This document shows positions 40,697 through 48,619 of a DNA stretch of 64,000 nt, one piece after another. The stretch is from Mariprofundus sp. KV (GTDB taxonomy: Bacteria > Pseudomonadota > Zetaproteobacteria > Mariprofundales > Mariprofundaceae). The position numbers and the translations under genes were made by a program. Position 1 is the first letter of the stretch. Each line of letters starts with the position of its first letter. The notes below the pieces were generated by a model that worked only from the letters and a program-made list of their open reading frames with translations, did no database searches and was not told the origin of the DNA. Location of the stretch: the NCBI RefSeq assembly GCF_013387475.1, contig NZ_VWNB01000009.1, forward strand, positions 62,001-126,000, given 5' to 3'.

Positions 40697-42300
40697 GCGA
40701 AAGCGATGGCGCCGCCGCGGCGGGGATCGCCGCAGCCATGCAGGTTACCAGCGGGCGAGCGGGTGATGGCATGTACGCCACCGAAATAGACACTCTGTTT
40801 CCGCCAGTCGCGTAGTTTCCAGCCCAGACGCATTAACAGCTCCCGTTCATGGTCATTCAGGAATTCAGGCTCAATATCGAGCTGGTCACCTTCATTGTGC
40901 AGGCGTGGTGCATGCACTGCCGACTCAATATCCTGACCGAGCAGACGATGGCGCAGCAGTGATTGCAGAATTGCACCGCGCAGGCGATTGGAGCCTCCGC
41001 TGCCGAGAACCAGTGCGGGTTTATCGTGCTCAAGAAATATTGAAGGCGCCATCATCGAGGAGAGTGTGGCACCACCGGGCAGGGCGTGGAAGCCCAGCGG
41101 ATTGATATCCTCCTCTCCGAGCATGTTGTTCAGGTGAATGCCGGTGCCGGGCACAACAATACCTGACCCCTCACCATTACTGCTGGTCATCGAGACCGCC
41201 AGCCCATCTTTGTCGATCACACTGATGTGGGTGGTGCTACCGTGGCGATTATCCGGTTCTTTTGCCTGCTCATCACCGATGCCCAGTAAGCGAGCCCTGA
41301 TTCTGGCTGCTGCTTTTTCAATATGCTCCGGCTCAAACATCTGCTGCGCGATCTCAGCATCATGGATACGGGAGTCAAAACCCTCCCGTCGCAGCAGGCT
41401 TGCTGCCCGCAACCCTTCAGCCACGAGAACCGGCCACGGCAATCCGGATGTCTCATGGTTGCGATAGAGGTGGTCGAGCATGCTGGCAGCAAAGCCGATC
41501 AGCAGGCCGCCGGAGCTTGGGGGCGGATTGGTCAGCAGCGTGCCGCCAAGCAGTTCGATATTTAGAGGTTTACGCTCAAATACCTGCTGAGCCCGCAAAT
41601 CCTCCATGCCGAGCAGGCCGTAGGGGGAGCAGCTTTTAACAATCTCCCTGGCCAGATCACCATGGTACATCTCATCGATGCCCTCAATAGTTAACATCTC
41701 CAGTGTATTGGCCAGATCAGGATTGCGGAAGGATTCACCCTCACGCCACAACGCTTCTGAGCTCTCCCCACCCCTCATCGGTTTGTGCAGTGCTCTGCAG
41801 GCGTCGGTATCGGTGAGAATCGGGGTGAGCAGTTTGATGAAGGAGGCTTGCAGTTGATTAAGGCGAATGCCGCTTCTGGCTGCATCCAGCCCCGGTGCAA
41901 GCACCTCGGATAACGGCAATTTGCCATGCACCTTGTGGGCATGAAACAGCATCGCCAGCAGGGAGGGGGTGCCGACCGATGCCTGGCCGATATGGAAGGT
42001 TTGTATGGTGTCGCCGAAATCGATGGGTACCGCTTTCAGTTCAGGCTGGATACCGGTCAATGCTTTGCCAAATGGCATGCGGGCAAAACCGTCATAGAGG
42101 ATGGCACGAGATGCCGAGTCGGCAACCAGCATAAAACCGCCACCACCGGCAGCAGTAAGCACAGGCTCTGCAATAAAGGATGTAGTGATGGCGGCAATGG
42201 CTGCATCAACAGCGTTGCCACCGGCTTGAAGGGTGAGTGCGCCCGCTTCAGCGGTGGCAGGATGACCAGCGGCTACAACCCCGTGACTGTTTCTGCTCAT
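40693..42300 (-). CDS. ggt: Gamma-glutamyltransferase family protein without signal peptide
   Basis: An Ntn-hydrolase that self-cleaves before a Thr in HGSTTHISVID (near residue 355), leaving it as nucleophile. The large-subunit motif is AGGNAVDAAIA and GGGGFML. PSSGG and GSGGSNRLRGAILQ in the oxyanion and substrate regions are present. The 535-residue length is normal, but there is no signal peptide, so a cytoplasmic enzyme is expected, unlike periplasmic E. coli Ggt. A glutathione hydrolase or another gamma-glutamyl hydrolase role is possible. It overlaps the SPOR gene by four bases. Confidence 0.88.
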   Translation of the reverse strand: MSRNSHGVVAAGHPATAEAGALTLQAGGNAVDAAIAAITTSFIAEPVLTAAGGGGFMLVADSASRAILYDGFARMPFGKALTGIQPELKAVPIDFGDTIQTFHIGQASVGTPSLLAMLFHAHKVHGKLPLSEVLAPGLDAARSGIRLNQLQASFIKLLTPILTDTDACRALHKPMRGGESSEALWREGESFRNPDLANTLEMLTIEGIDEMYHGDLAREIVKSCSPYGLLGMEDLRAQQVFERKPLNIELLGGTLLTNPPPSSGGLLIGFAASMLDHLYRNHETSGLPWPVLVAEGLRAASLLRREGFDSRIHDAEIAQQMFEPEHIEKAAARIRARLLGIGDEQAKEPDNRHGSTTHISVIDKDGLAVSMTSSNGEGSGIVVPGTGIHLNNMLGEEDINPLGFHALPGGATLSSMMAPSIFLEHDKPALVLGSGGSNRLRGAILQSLLRHRLLGQDIESAVHAPRLHNEGDQLDIEPEFLNDHERELLMRLGWKLRDWRKQSVYFGGVHAITRSPAGNLHGCGDPRRGGAIAFA

Positions 42301-42872
42301 CTACCTTTCTGGTGAACGATAAAGCCTTTGGTTTTCATCTTCTTTTCAATGGCGATTTGAAGTTTGTCTGCCTCGGTACGCTGCTGCTCAGGGCCAGCCC
42401 AGACTGCATAGAACCCATTGTTTTTTTGAGAGAGAACACCACTCCAGCCGTGACGCTTGAGTTGATCGATCAATCCCTGTGCTCGTGGCCTCTCCTTGAA
42501 TGCACCCAGCTGCACGTAATAACCACTGCCGGGCTCATCTGCAGAGGGGGTAGCTTTGAGCACAGGCTTTTTGGCAACCTCTTGTTTAACGACCGGCTTG
42601 GCCGGTGCGACAACTGTGCCGGGGTTGACCGGTTCAACTACCGGTTCCGGCTCAATCTGTTCCGGCTCCTCGATAATGGCAGCTGGCAGATGTTTAGCCT
42701 GCGATTTGGCGCGCTCTAGCTTGGTCACCGTTTCATTGGCCTGTTCAGGAGATGGTGTGAAAAGATCAGGTTTTAGTGAAGCTGTGAGGATAAGCAGCAG
42801 GCAGCAGGCAGCTACAATCCATGCCGCACGGTGCTCCATCACTGATGCTTGCCAGTTTGTCTCTCCACTCAT
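42297..42872 (-). CDS. Single-pass SPOR-domain protein
   Basis: One transmembrane helix (about residues 17-35) is followed by a Pro/Glu/Val-rich linker (about 55-110) and a C-terminal SPOR domain (about 115-190, YYVQLGAFKERPRAQGLIDQL). SPOR domains bind denuded septal peptidoglycan, so the protein probably localises to the division site like FtsN or DedD. It lies 17 bases after the receiver gene and four bases into ggt. Confidence 0.88.
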   Translation of the reverse strand: MSGETNWQASVMEHRAAWIVAACCLLLILTASLKPDLFTPSPEQANETVTKLERAKSQAKHLPAAIIEEPEQIEPEPVVEPVNPGTVVAPAKPVVKQEVAKKPVLKATPSADEPGSGYYVQLGAFKERPRAQGLIDQLKRHGWSGVLSQKNNGFYAVWAGPEQQRTEADKLQIAIEKKMKTKGFIVHQKGR

Positions 42873-42889
42873 GTCAGAAGCCTCTGCAG

Positions 42890-43273
42890 TCAGCCGAGCA
42901 CTTCATCCAGCTTTTCAGCAAAGCTATTGTAGCGGAACGGTTTCTGCAGAATATTGAACGGTTTATCAGGGAAACGATCATGGAGATCTTCAGGGTAACC
43001 GGTGACAAACAGAATGCGATTGAGAATGTCGGGATTGACCTGTTCAAGTGAGCTGTAGATTTCATCACCGCTAAGTTTGGGAATGCGGACATCCAATAAA
43101 ATCAGCTGGTAGCGATCGCCATGTGTGGTCAACTCAAAAAGAGACTGAACGGGATCGCTCATGCTGGTGATGGCACCCTGCATCCCTTTTTCACTGACAT
43201 AGCGGTTGAGAAATGCGGTCAGAATACTCTGAACGCTATCTTCATCATCGATAATGAGTGCTTTCATTTCCAT
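42890..43273 (-). CDS. Single-domain response regulator (CheY-like)
   Basis: A stand-alone receiver domain of 127 residues: acidic pocket IIDDED, phospho-acceptor Asp in LILLDVRIPK, switch Thr in LFVTGYPED and Lys in ILQKPFR. There is no output domain, so it acts by protein contact or as a phosphorelay member. The start at 43273 follows AGGGGA; a start at 43267 is possible. The partner kinase is not in the window. Confidence 0.88.
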   Translation of the reverse strand: MEMKALIIDDEDSVQSILTAFLNRYVSEKGMQGAITSMSDPVQSLFELTTHGDRYQLILLDVRIPKLSGDEIYSSLEQVNPDILNRILFVTGYPEDLHDRFPDKPFNILQKPFRYNSFAEKLDEVLG

Positions 43274-43346
43274 CACTTTTCCCCTGTGAGAAGCAAGGTT
43301 TCGCTGCTGTATGAATCCCATCCATGGCTCTGGATCGGCTATCTGA

Positions 43347-44153
43347 TTATAGCAGGCTTTCCGGATTTACGCGAGCCATGTTAAACCGGACGCCCCAGTG
43401 CAGGTGAGGGCCGGTTGCCCTTCCCGTAGCTCCTACTTCACCGACAAGCTGGTGTGTCTCTACCCATGCCCCTTCTTTGACATCAATTTTGCGCATATGC
43501 GAAAAGACGGAGACTAAACCATTTCCATGGCCGATGGCTACCGTATTGCCATTAAGATACATCTCTCCGGCGAACAGCACTTTACCCGCCAGCGGTGTCC
43601 TGATCGCTGTACCTGAGGCTGCTGCAATATCGATACCTGAGTGCGGCGAGCGGGCGGCACCGTTAACATAACGCTGGGCACCGAACGGGGTGGACTCTAT
43701 CCCCTCAGTCGGTTTGCCGAACATCTTCACATCCGGTGTTGCTGCCACAGGTTCAACATAGGTGGCTTTCAGCGCTTTTACCTCTTTGCGGATGCGGGCC
43801 AGCGTAGGTGCATCAAACTCAGCCATCTTCTTCTTCACCTGAATATGGGAGATGCGGAACTCCCCCTTGCTGACGTTGAGCGTGTCTCTGGCGATCACCT
43901 GTTTGCCATCGGACCACTCAATGGGCAGTTCCCCCGGTTTGGTATTAAGATCAACGCCAATCCAGCCGCGCCATCTGCCGTCTGCCTGTTGTTTGGCAGG
44001 CCAGCGCTTGCCGAAACACCAGAGCCGCAGATTGCTGCTTTCGGATACGGTCTCAACGGTGACTACATCACCCTGCACGGCCTGCCATGCGGCGGCCTGA
44101 GTTGTGCCAGCCATGCCGCAGATTAGCAGCAGACTATAGATCAGATATCTCAT
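43347..44153 (-). CDS. M23-family peptidoglycan endopeptidase
   Basis: A secreted zinc metallopeptidase with a signal peptide (to TQA|AAW). A beta-rich N-terminal part (about 20-115) precedes the LytM/M23 catalytic domain, with zinc ligands in HSGIDIAA (HxxxD) and HLHWG near the C-terminus (about 255). All ligands are intact, so it should be an active D,D-endopeptidase rather than an EnvC-type activator. It overlaps the xseA stop by four bases, an operon link seen in other proteobacteria. Confidence 0.9.
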   Translation of the reverse strand: MRYLIYSLLLICGMAGTTQAAAWQAVQGDVVTVETVSESSNLRLWCFGKRWPAKQQADGRWRGWIGVDLNTKPGELPIEWSDGKQVIARDTLNVSKGEFRISHIQVKKKMAEFDAPTLARIRKEVKALKATYVEPVAATPDVKMFGKPTEGIESTPFGAQRYVNGAARSPHSGIDIAAASGTAIRTPLAGKVLFAGEMYLNGNTVAIGHGNGLVSVFSHMRKIDVKEGAWVETHQLVGEVGATGRATGPHLHWGVRFNMARVNPESLL

Positions 44154-45562
44154 GCATTGTTCTCCTTCACACTTTTGACCTCGGTTTCTGCACTGCCATC
44201 ATGGAAATGGATGAAAACCTGATCGCCTGCAGTGAGGCCACTGGCGGCTGTGATCAGTTTGCCACTACTGCCATAACTGAGGCTGTAACCGCGTTTGAGT
44301 ACGCCCGTCGGATCCAGCTCTTTAAGCTTGCCGGCCAGCAGTTCAAAGCGGTGGCGTTTTAGGCCGATTTGGGACTGCTCAGCTTTAAGATTGCGCTGCT
44401 GGCTCTCCAGTCGCTGCCGCTGTTTTTGCAGGCCGTTGTGCAGTGACTGTCCGAGCAGCGTCGCATGTTTAGACCAGTCGGCGCGCTGCTGCTGCAGTCG
44501 TGCGCCCGGCTGCAGTGGCGCCAGCCGTCTCTCTATCGTGCGTAGTGGCGAACGCAGTTGACTGATATTGATCTGCGCTGCGTGTTTCAGACGTGTGCGC
44601 GCCTGTTCGCTTCTATGGTGGCGCGCATCAAAATGGCGCTGCCACGCCGATCTCTCCCTGCCGCGCATGGTCTGCAACTGCTCAGAGAGCCTGCTCAACT
44701 GCTGTTGCATTAGGCCTGCCAGAGCAGCGAGACGGGGTAGCTGTTTGCGCAGCTCATCACGCGATGGAATGGCGATCTCCGCAGCATTGGAGGGGGTGGC
44801 GGCACGAACATCGGCAGCAAAATCAGCCAGCGTGGTATCGATCTCATGGCCGACGCCTGAGATGATCGGAATGGGGCAATCAACCACAGCTTTGACGGTG
44901 ATCTCATCATTAAAACACCAGAGATCTTCGATACTGCCGCCGCCGCGTACCAGTAGAATCAGATCCGGTGGTGATTCCATGCTGCTCAGTCGCCTGATGG
45001 CAGCCGCAATGGCAGCCGGTGCGCTGCTTCCCTGCACCAGCGCAGGGGAGAGGGTCAGTTGCAGCCAGGCAGGGCGCGTGGCCAGAACCTTTTTGACATC
45101 CTCAAATGCAGCGGCGGTGGGGGATGTGACGATTCCGATATGTCGGGGTAGAGCAGGTGGTGTACGTTTGCTTTGTGGATCAAACCAGCCGCGTTCGCTA
45201 AAGAGCTGCTTTCTGCGTTCAAACTCGGCCGCCAGTGCGCCAGCACCGGCAACTTCAATGCGTGTTACCACCAGCTGGTAGCTGCCACGCGGCTCATAGA
45301 GCGAGAGATGGCCGGTAAAGGTAAATTCACCACCCTCTTCGGGAAGGGTTTTCAGGCGCAGGGCAGCCGAGCGCCAAACCACTGCAGAGATCGCAGCATG
45401 TGCATCTTTGATGGTGAAATAGAGGTGGCCGGAAGAGGGGCGGGTCAGGCGTGAGACCTCACCGGTCACCTCCACATGCGCAAAACCCTGCTCCAGCATC
45501 TGTTTGATACGGGCAGTAAGTTCGGTAACCGAGAATACCTTGTGATCAGAAGCTGTAGACAC
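44150..45562 (-). CDS. xseA: Exodeoxyribonuclease VII large subunit
   Basis: Catalytic large subunit of ExoVII, which degrades single-stranded DNA. An N-terminal OB-fold (about 8-105, VTGEVSRLTRPSSGHLYFTIKD) is followed by the catalytic core with VVTSPTAAAFEDV, LLVRGGGSIEDLW and ISGVGHEIDTTLADFAADVRA. Then come a coiled coil (about 290-400) and a C-terminal segment, LKRGYSLSY. It is 470 residues long. xseB is not adjacent. It is the first gene of a long minus-strand run reaching at least to ggt. Confidence 0.96.
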   Translation of the reverse strand: MSTASDHKVFSVTELTARIKQMLEQGFAHVEVTGEVSRLTRPSSGHLYFTIKDAHAAISAVVWRSAALRLKTLPEEGGEFTFTGHLSLYEPRGSYQLVVTRIEVAGAGALAAEFERRKQLFSERGWFDPQSKRTPPALPRHIGIVTSPTAAAFEDVKKVLATRPAWLQLTLSPALVQGSSAPAAIAAAIRRLSSMESPPDLILLVRGGGSIEDLWCFNDEITVKAVVDCPIPIISGVGHEIDTTLADFAADVRAATPSNAAEIAIPSRDELRKQLPRLAALAGLMQQQLSRLSEQLQTMRGRERSAWQRHFDARHHRSEQARTRLKHAAQINISQLRSPLRTIERRLAPLQPGARLQQQRADWSKHATLLGQSLHNGLQKQRQRLESQQRNLKAEQSQIGLKRHRFELLAGKLKELDPTGVLKRGYSLSYGSSGKLITAASGLTAGDQVFIHFHDGSAETEVKSVKENNA

Positions 45563-45653
45563 CTGGATATTGTGTCGTGCTTAACTACAGGGTCAACAGA
45601 ATGATTGCGGTCAGGATATCATCTGCTTAAAGCCTGTCAGAAACCACTGGCTG

Positions 45654-45812
45654 CTATTTAGACTCTTCATTTTCAGACAGGCTACGATCGTTATCGTTTT
45701 CAGTTTCATAGGGTGTGTCCATGAAGCAACCCAGCTCCGAGTGTGCAATATGAGGGCTCATAAATGCATAACTTCTCATTAATTTACAAAGATCAATATC
45801 GTCATTGAACAT
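45654..45812 (-). CDS. Small acidic protein, 52 residues
   Basis: ATG at 45812 follows a near-perfect AGGAGGAG ribosome-binding site. The product begins MFNDDIDLCKLMRSYAF and has an acidic, hydrophilic tail (ETENDNDRSLSENEESK). There are two Cys residues and no signal peptide. It may be co-transcribed with the receiver-like gene upstream (135-base gap) or stand alone. No family recognised. The strong ribosome-binding site and complete frame are the main support. Confidence 0.55.
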   Translation of the reverse strand: MFNDDIDLCKLMRSYAFMSPHIAHSELGCFMDTPYETENDNDRSLSENEESK

Positions 45813-45946
45813 CGTTCTCCTCCTTATAGATTATAAGAGAGTGCAGATAGATGGCTTTTGCCAGAAGACGGCACTCAGGGTGGATGCAATATTAATCTTC
45901 AATTGTGTGATGGCTGTGTCAGGAGCATGTCATGGATGTGACATGG

Positions 45947-46393
45947 TTATGTGGGCGATGTGGCGTGATGAGTCTGTGGGTGTATATGATCGATACCCTC
46001 CGCAAGGCAATCGCTGATCTTATGGTGATGAAACGACGTGGCTACACCTTGCCGGTGATCAAGCCCCTGACCGCAACTGTTCAGATAGAAAAAGCCGCTC
46101 ACCCCTCTGGTTCTGGCCAAGCGCATCACCGGTGAATTGCCACCTCTGCAGAGTGCATAGGTGATGGCCGCCGGGTTGGATTTTTTAAACCACTCGAGCA
46201 GTGCGATGCCGCGACAACAGGGATCATCAATATCAGCAATAAATATCTCAGGTTGCAGTTTGCAGAGATTGTGAAAGCCGCTATTGGGATGGAGAATAGT
46301 CATTTGCCAGCCATGTTGATGTAAAAGTTCGCCAATCTGATGGCAGGCTTGAGATGGTTGTGCAATGATGACGGCTTGCTTTTGCGGCTGCAT
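45947..46393 (-). CDS. Degenerate receiver-like protein
   Basis: A 148-residue protein whose first 110 residues follow the CheY pattern: hydrophobic VIIAQ for strand 1, then IFIADIDDPCCRGIALLEWF for strand 3 with an Asp at the phospho-acceptor position, then ITYALCRGG. The usual acidic pair after strand 1 is replaced by AQP, so normal phosphorylation is doubtful. The tail is His-rich (SFHHHKI, DHIHPQTHHAT). ATG at 46393 follows AGAGGAG. It is divergent from ppk1 across about 135 bases. Confidence 0.6.
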   Translation of the reverse strand: MQPQKQAVIIAQPSQACHQIGELLHQHGWQMTILHPNSGFHNLCKLQPEIFIADIDDPCCRGIALLEWFKKSNPAAITYALCRGGNSPVMRLARTRGVSGFFYLNSCGQGLDHRQGVATSFHHHKISDCLAEGIDHIHPQTHHATSPT

Positions 46394-46453
46394 AGATTGT
46401 TACTCCTCTGCAGTGATGCTGACAGGATAACATGGCATCTTGAGGGCAATGAT

Positions 46454-46483
46454 TAGTCACGGTTGTGTCATGGTTATTATGAT
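46454..46483 (+). promoter_or_regulatory. ppk1: Possible Pho box upstream of ppk1
   Basis: TAGTCAC (46454-46460) and GTGTCAT (46465-46471) are spaced 11 bases apart as in PhoB sites (CTGTCAT repeats). TATGAT (46478-46483) could be a -10, but it is closer to the half-sites than in classical Pho promoters, so this is weaker than the two sites near 57.6 and 58.1 kb. Confidence 0.35.
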
Positions 46484-46528
46484 ACGCTCTGCACAACTGC
46501 AATGAACCATCTACAGTGAGGAGATATT

Positions 46529-48616
46529 TTGAGCGAACAGCCAACTATTGAACTTGATCATAGCGACCTCTATCTGAATCGTGATATGAGTATTTTGCAG
46601 TTCAACCGGCGTGTGTTCGAGATGGCAGCTGACAGCATGCAGCCGTTGCTGGAGCGCTTGAAGTTTCTCTGCATCAGCAGTACCAATATGGATGAGTTTT
46701 TCGAGGTGCGCGTGGCAGCACAGAAGCATCGCCTTGCCATGGGCTCACTCGCTACGGCTGCTGATGGGCTGACTGCCGGTGAGATTCTCTCACAGGTACG
46801 TGGCCGTGTGGATGCACTGGTGGCTGATCAATACCGGCTGCTTAATGAATCGCTGCTGCCTGCTCTGGAAGAGGAGAATATCCGGATTCTGCGTCGAACG
46901 GATTGGAGTGAAGCGCAGGCCGTCTGGATTCGCCGCTTCTTCCGTCGTGAACTGCTGCCTCTGTTGACCCCGATCGGGCTGGATCCGGCTCACCCCTTCC
47001 CGCGTCTGCTCAGCAAGATTCTAAATTTCGTTGTTTCGCTGGAGGGCAAGGATGCCTTTGGTCGCGAAGCTCATTACGCCATTGTGCAGGCACCGCGCTC
47101 GCTGCCGCGGGTGATCCGCTTGCCAGAGGAGATTGCCGGTGCCGGAGATCATTTTGTACTGCTCTCCTCGATCATTCATGCCCATGTCGGTGACTTTTTT
47201 CCCGGCATGGAGGCCAAAGCCTGTCATCAGTTCCGCATTACCCGAAACAGTGGCCTGCTGGTCGATGAGGAGGAGCTTGTTGATCTGAAACAGGCGGTTG
47301 CCGGTGAGTTACTGGAGCGCCGTTTCAGTAAAGAGGTACGTCTTGAGGTATCACAGCGCTGTCCGCAGGAGCTGGTTGAGTTTCTGCTAGAGCAGTTTTC
47401 ACTCGGCCATCAGGATCTCTACCGCGTGGATGGACTGGTTAACCTCTATCGACTTGCAGCTATTTATGATGAGGTCGACAGGCCCGATCTGAAATACCCG
47501 GTATTTGAGGCGGGTACGCCAGCGCAGTTGCGCGATGAAGAGTCCGGTGTGTTTGAGATAATCCAGCAGGGTGATCTGCTGCTCCACCACCCCTTCCAGA
47601 GCTTTGCACCGGTGGTGGAGCTGCTTAATCAGGCAGCCGCTGATCCGAATGTGCTGGTGATCAAGCAGACGATGTACCGGGTGGTGCCCGATTCACCGCT
47701 GGTGGATGCGCTGGTGCGTGCGGCGCGTGCCAACAAAGAGGTGGTGGCAGTTATCGAGCTGATGGCGCGCTTTAATGAAGAGGAGAATATTGCTCTGGCC
47801 AACAAGCTCTCCGCTGCCGGTGTGCAGGTGGTTTACGGGGTAGTGGGTTACAAAACCCACTGCAAGATGCTGATGGTGGTGCGTCGGGAAGGTCGCAAAC
47901 TGCGCCGTTATGTGCATCTGGGTACTGGCAATTATCACACCGTGACCAGCCGTTTCTATACCGACTTCGGGCTGCTTAGTTGTGATCCTGAACTGGGCGA
48001 AGATGTGCATAAGCTGTTCCAGCAGTTGACCGGACTTGGCAAGGCTACGCGCCTGAAAGCGATGCTGTCGGCACCATTCACGCTGCATAAGGGTGTGCTT
48101 GAACGCATCAACCGCGAGGTGGAAACAGCACGTGCCGGAGGCGAGGCGAGAATTCGCGCCAAGATCAACGGGCTTGAAGAGCCTGAGGTGATCAGGGCGC
48201 TCTATCGTGCCTCGCAGGCCGGTGTGAAGATTGATCTGGTGGTGCGCGGCATCTGTTGCCTGCGGCCGGGTATTCCCGGCATCTCAGAAAATATTCGTGT
48301 GCGCTCGGTATTGGGGCGTTTTCTTGAGCACACCCGTATCTACTACTTCCACAATGGCGGTGATTCAGAGGTATTCTGTGCCAGTGCCGACTGGATGAGC
48401 CGCAATCTGCTCAGGCGCGTGGAGACCTGTTTCCCTGTACGTGATCCGGCCCTGAAAAAAGAGGTGATTGCGCAGGGGCTATCCCCCTATCTGGCTGATA
48501 ATGCCGGCACATGGCAGCTGAAGTCAGATGGCTCCTATCAACGTGTGCAGAGCCGTACCCGATCCAGCAACGCGCAGCTGATGCTGATGCGCAAGCTCGG
48601 AACATTGAAGGAGTAG
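46529..48616 (+). CDS. ppk1: Polyphosphate kinase 1
   Basis: Builds long-chain polyphosphate from ATP. At 695 residues it is full length. The N-terminal helical domain has LNRDMSILQFNRRVFEMA and STNMDEFFEVR. The first catalytic histidine is in HLGTGNYH (near 466) and the second in FLEHTRIYYFHNGG (near 600). The start is TTG behind a good GAGGAG; the next in-frame Met is at residue 20, within the conserved N-terminal motif. It converges with the long ppx gene, three bases apart, so synthesis and degradation genes share a 3' border. Confidence 0.96.
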   Translation: MSEQPTIELDHSDLYLNRDMSILQFNRRVFEMAADSMQPLLERLKFLCISSTNMDEFFEVRVAAQKHRLAMGSLATAADGLTAGEILSQVRGRVDALVADQYRLLNESLLPALEEENIRILRRTDWSEAQAVWIRRFFRRELLPLLTPIGLDPAHPFPRLLSKILNFVVSLEGKDAFGREAHYAIVQAPRSLPRVIRLPEEIAGAGDHFVLLSSIIHAHVGDFFPGMEAKACHQFRITRNSGLLVDEEELVDLKQAVAGELLERRFSKEVRLEVSQRCPQELVEFLLEQFSLGHQDLYRVDGLVNLYRLAAIYDEVDRPDLKYPVFEAGTPAQLRDEESGVFEIIQQGDLLLHHPFQSFAPVVELLNQAAADPNVLVIKQTMYRVVPDSPLVDALVRAARANKEVVAVIELMARFNEEENIALANKLSAAGVQVVYGVVGYKTHCKMLMVVRREGRKLRRYVHLGTGNYHTVTSRFYTDFGLLSCDPELGEDVHKLFQQLTGLGKATRLKAMLSAPFTLHKGVLERINREVETARAGGEARIRAKINGLEEPEVIRALYRASQAGVKIDLVVRGICCLRPGIPGISENIRVRSVLGRFLEHTRIYYFHNGGDSEVFCASADWMSRNLLRRVETCFPVRDPALKKEVIAQGLSPYLADNAGTWQLKSDGSYQRVQSRTRSSNAQLMLMRKLGTLKE

Positions 48617-48619
48617 ATT

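Noticed and set aside
45805-46017. 70-codon + strand frame opposite the receiver-like gene
   Set aside because: It overlaps the better-supported minus-strand small genes and lacks a convincing ribosome-binding site at its start.
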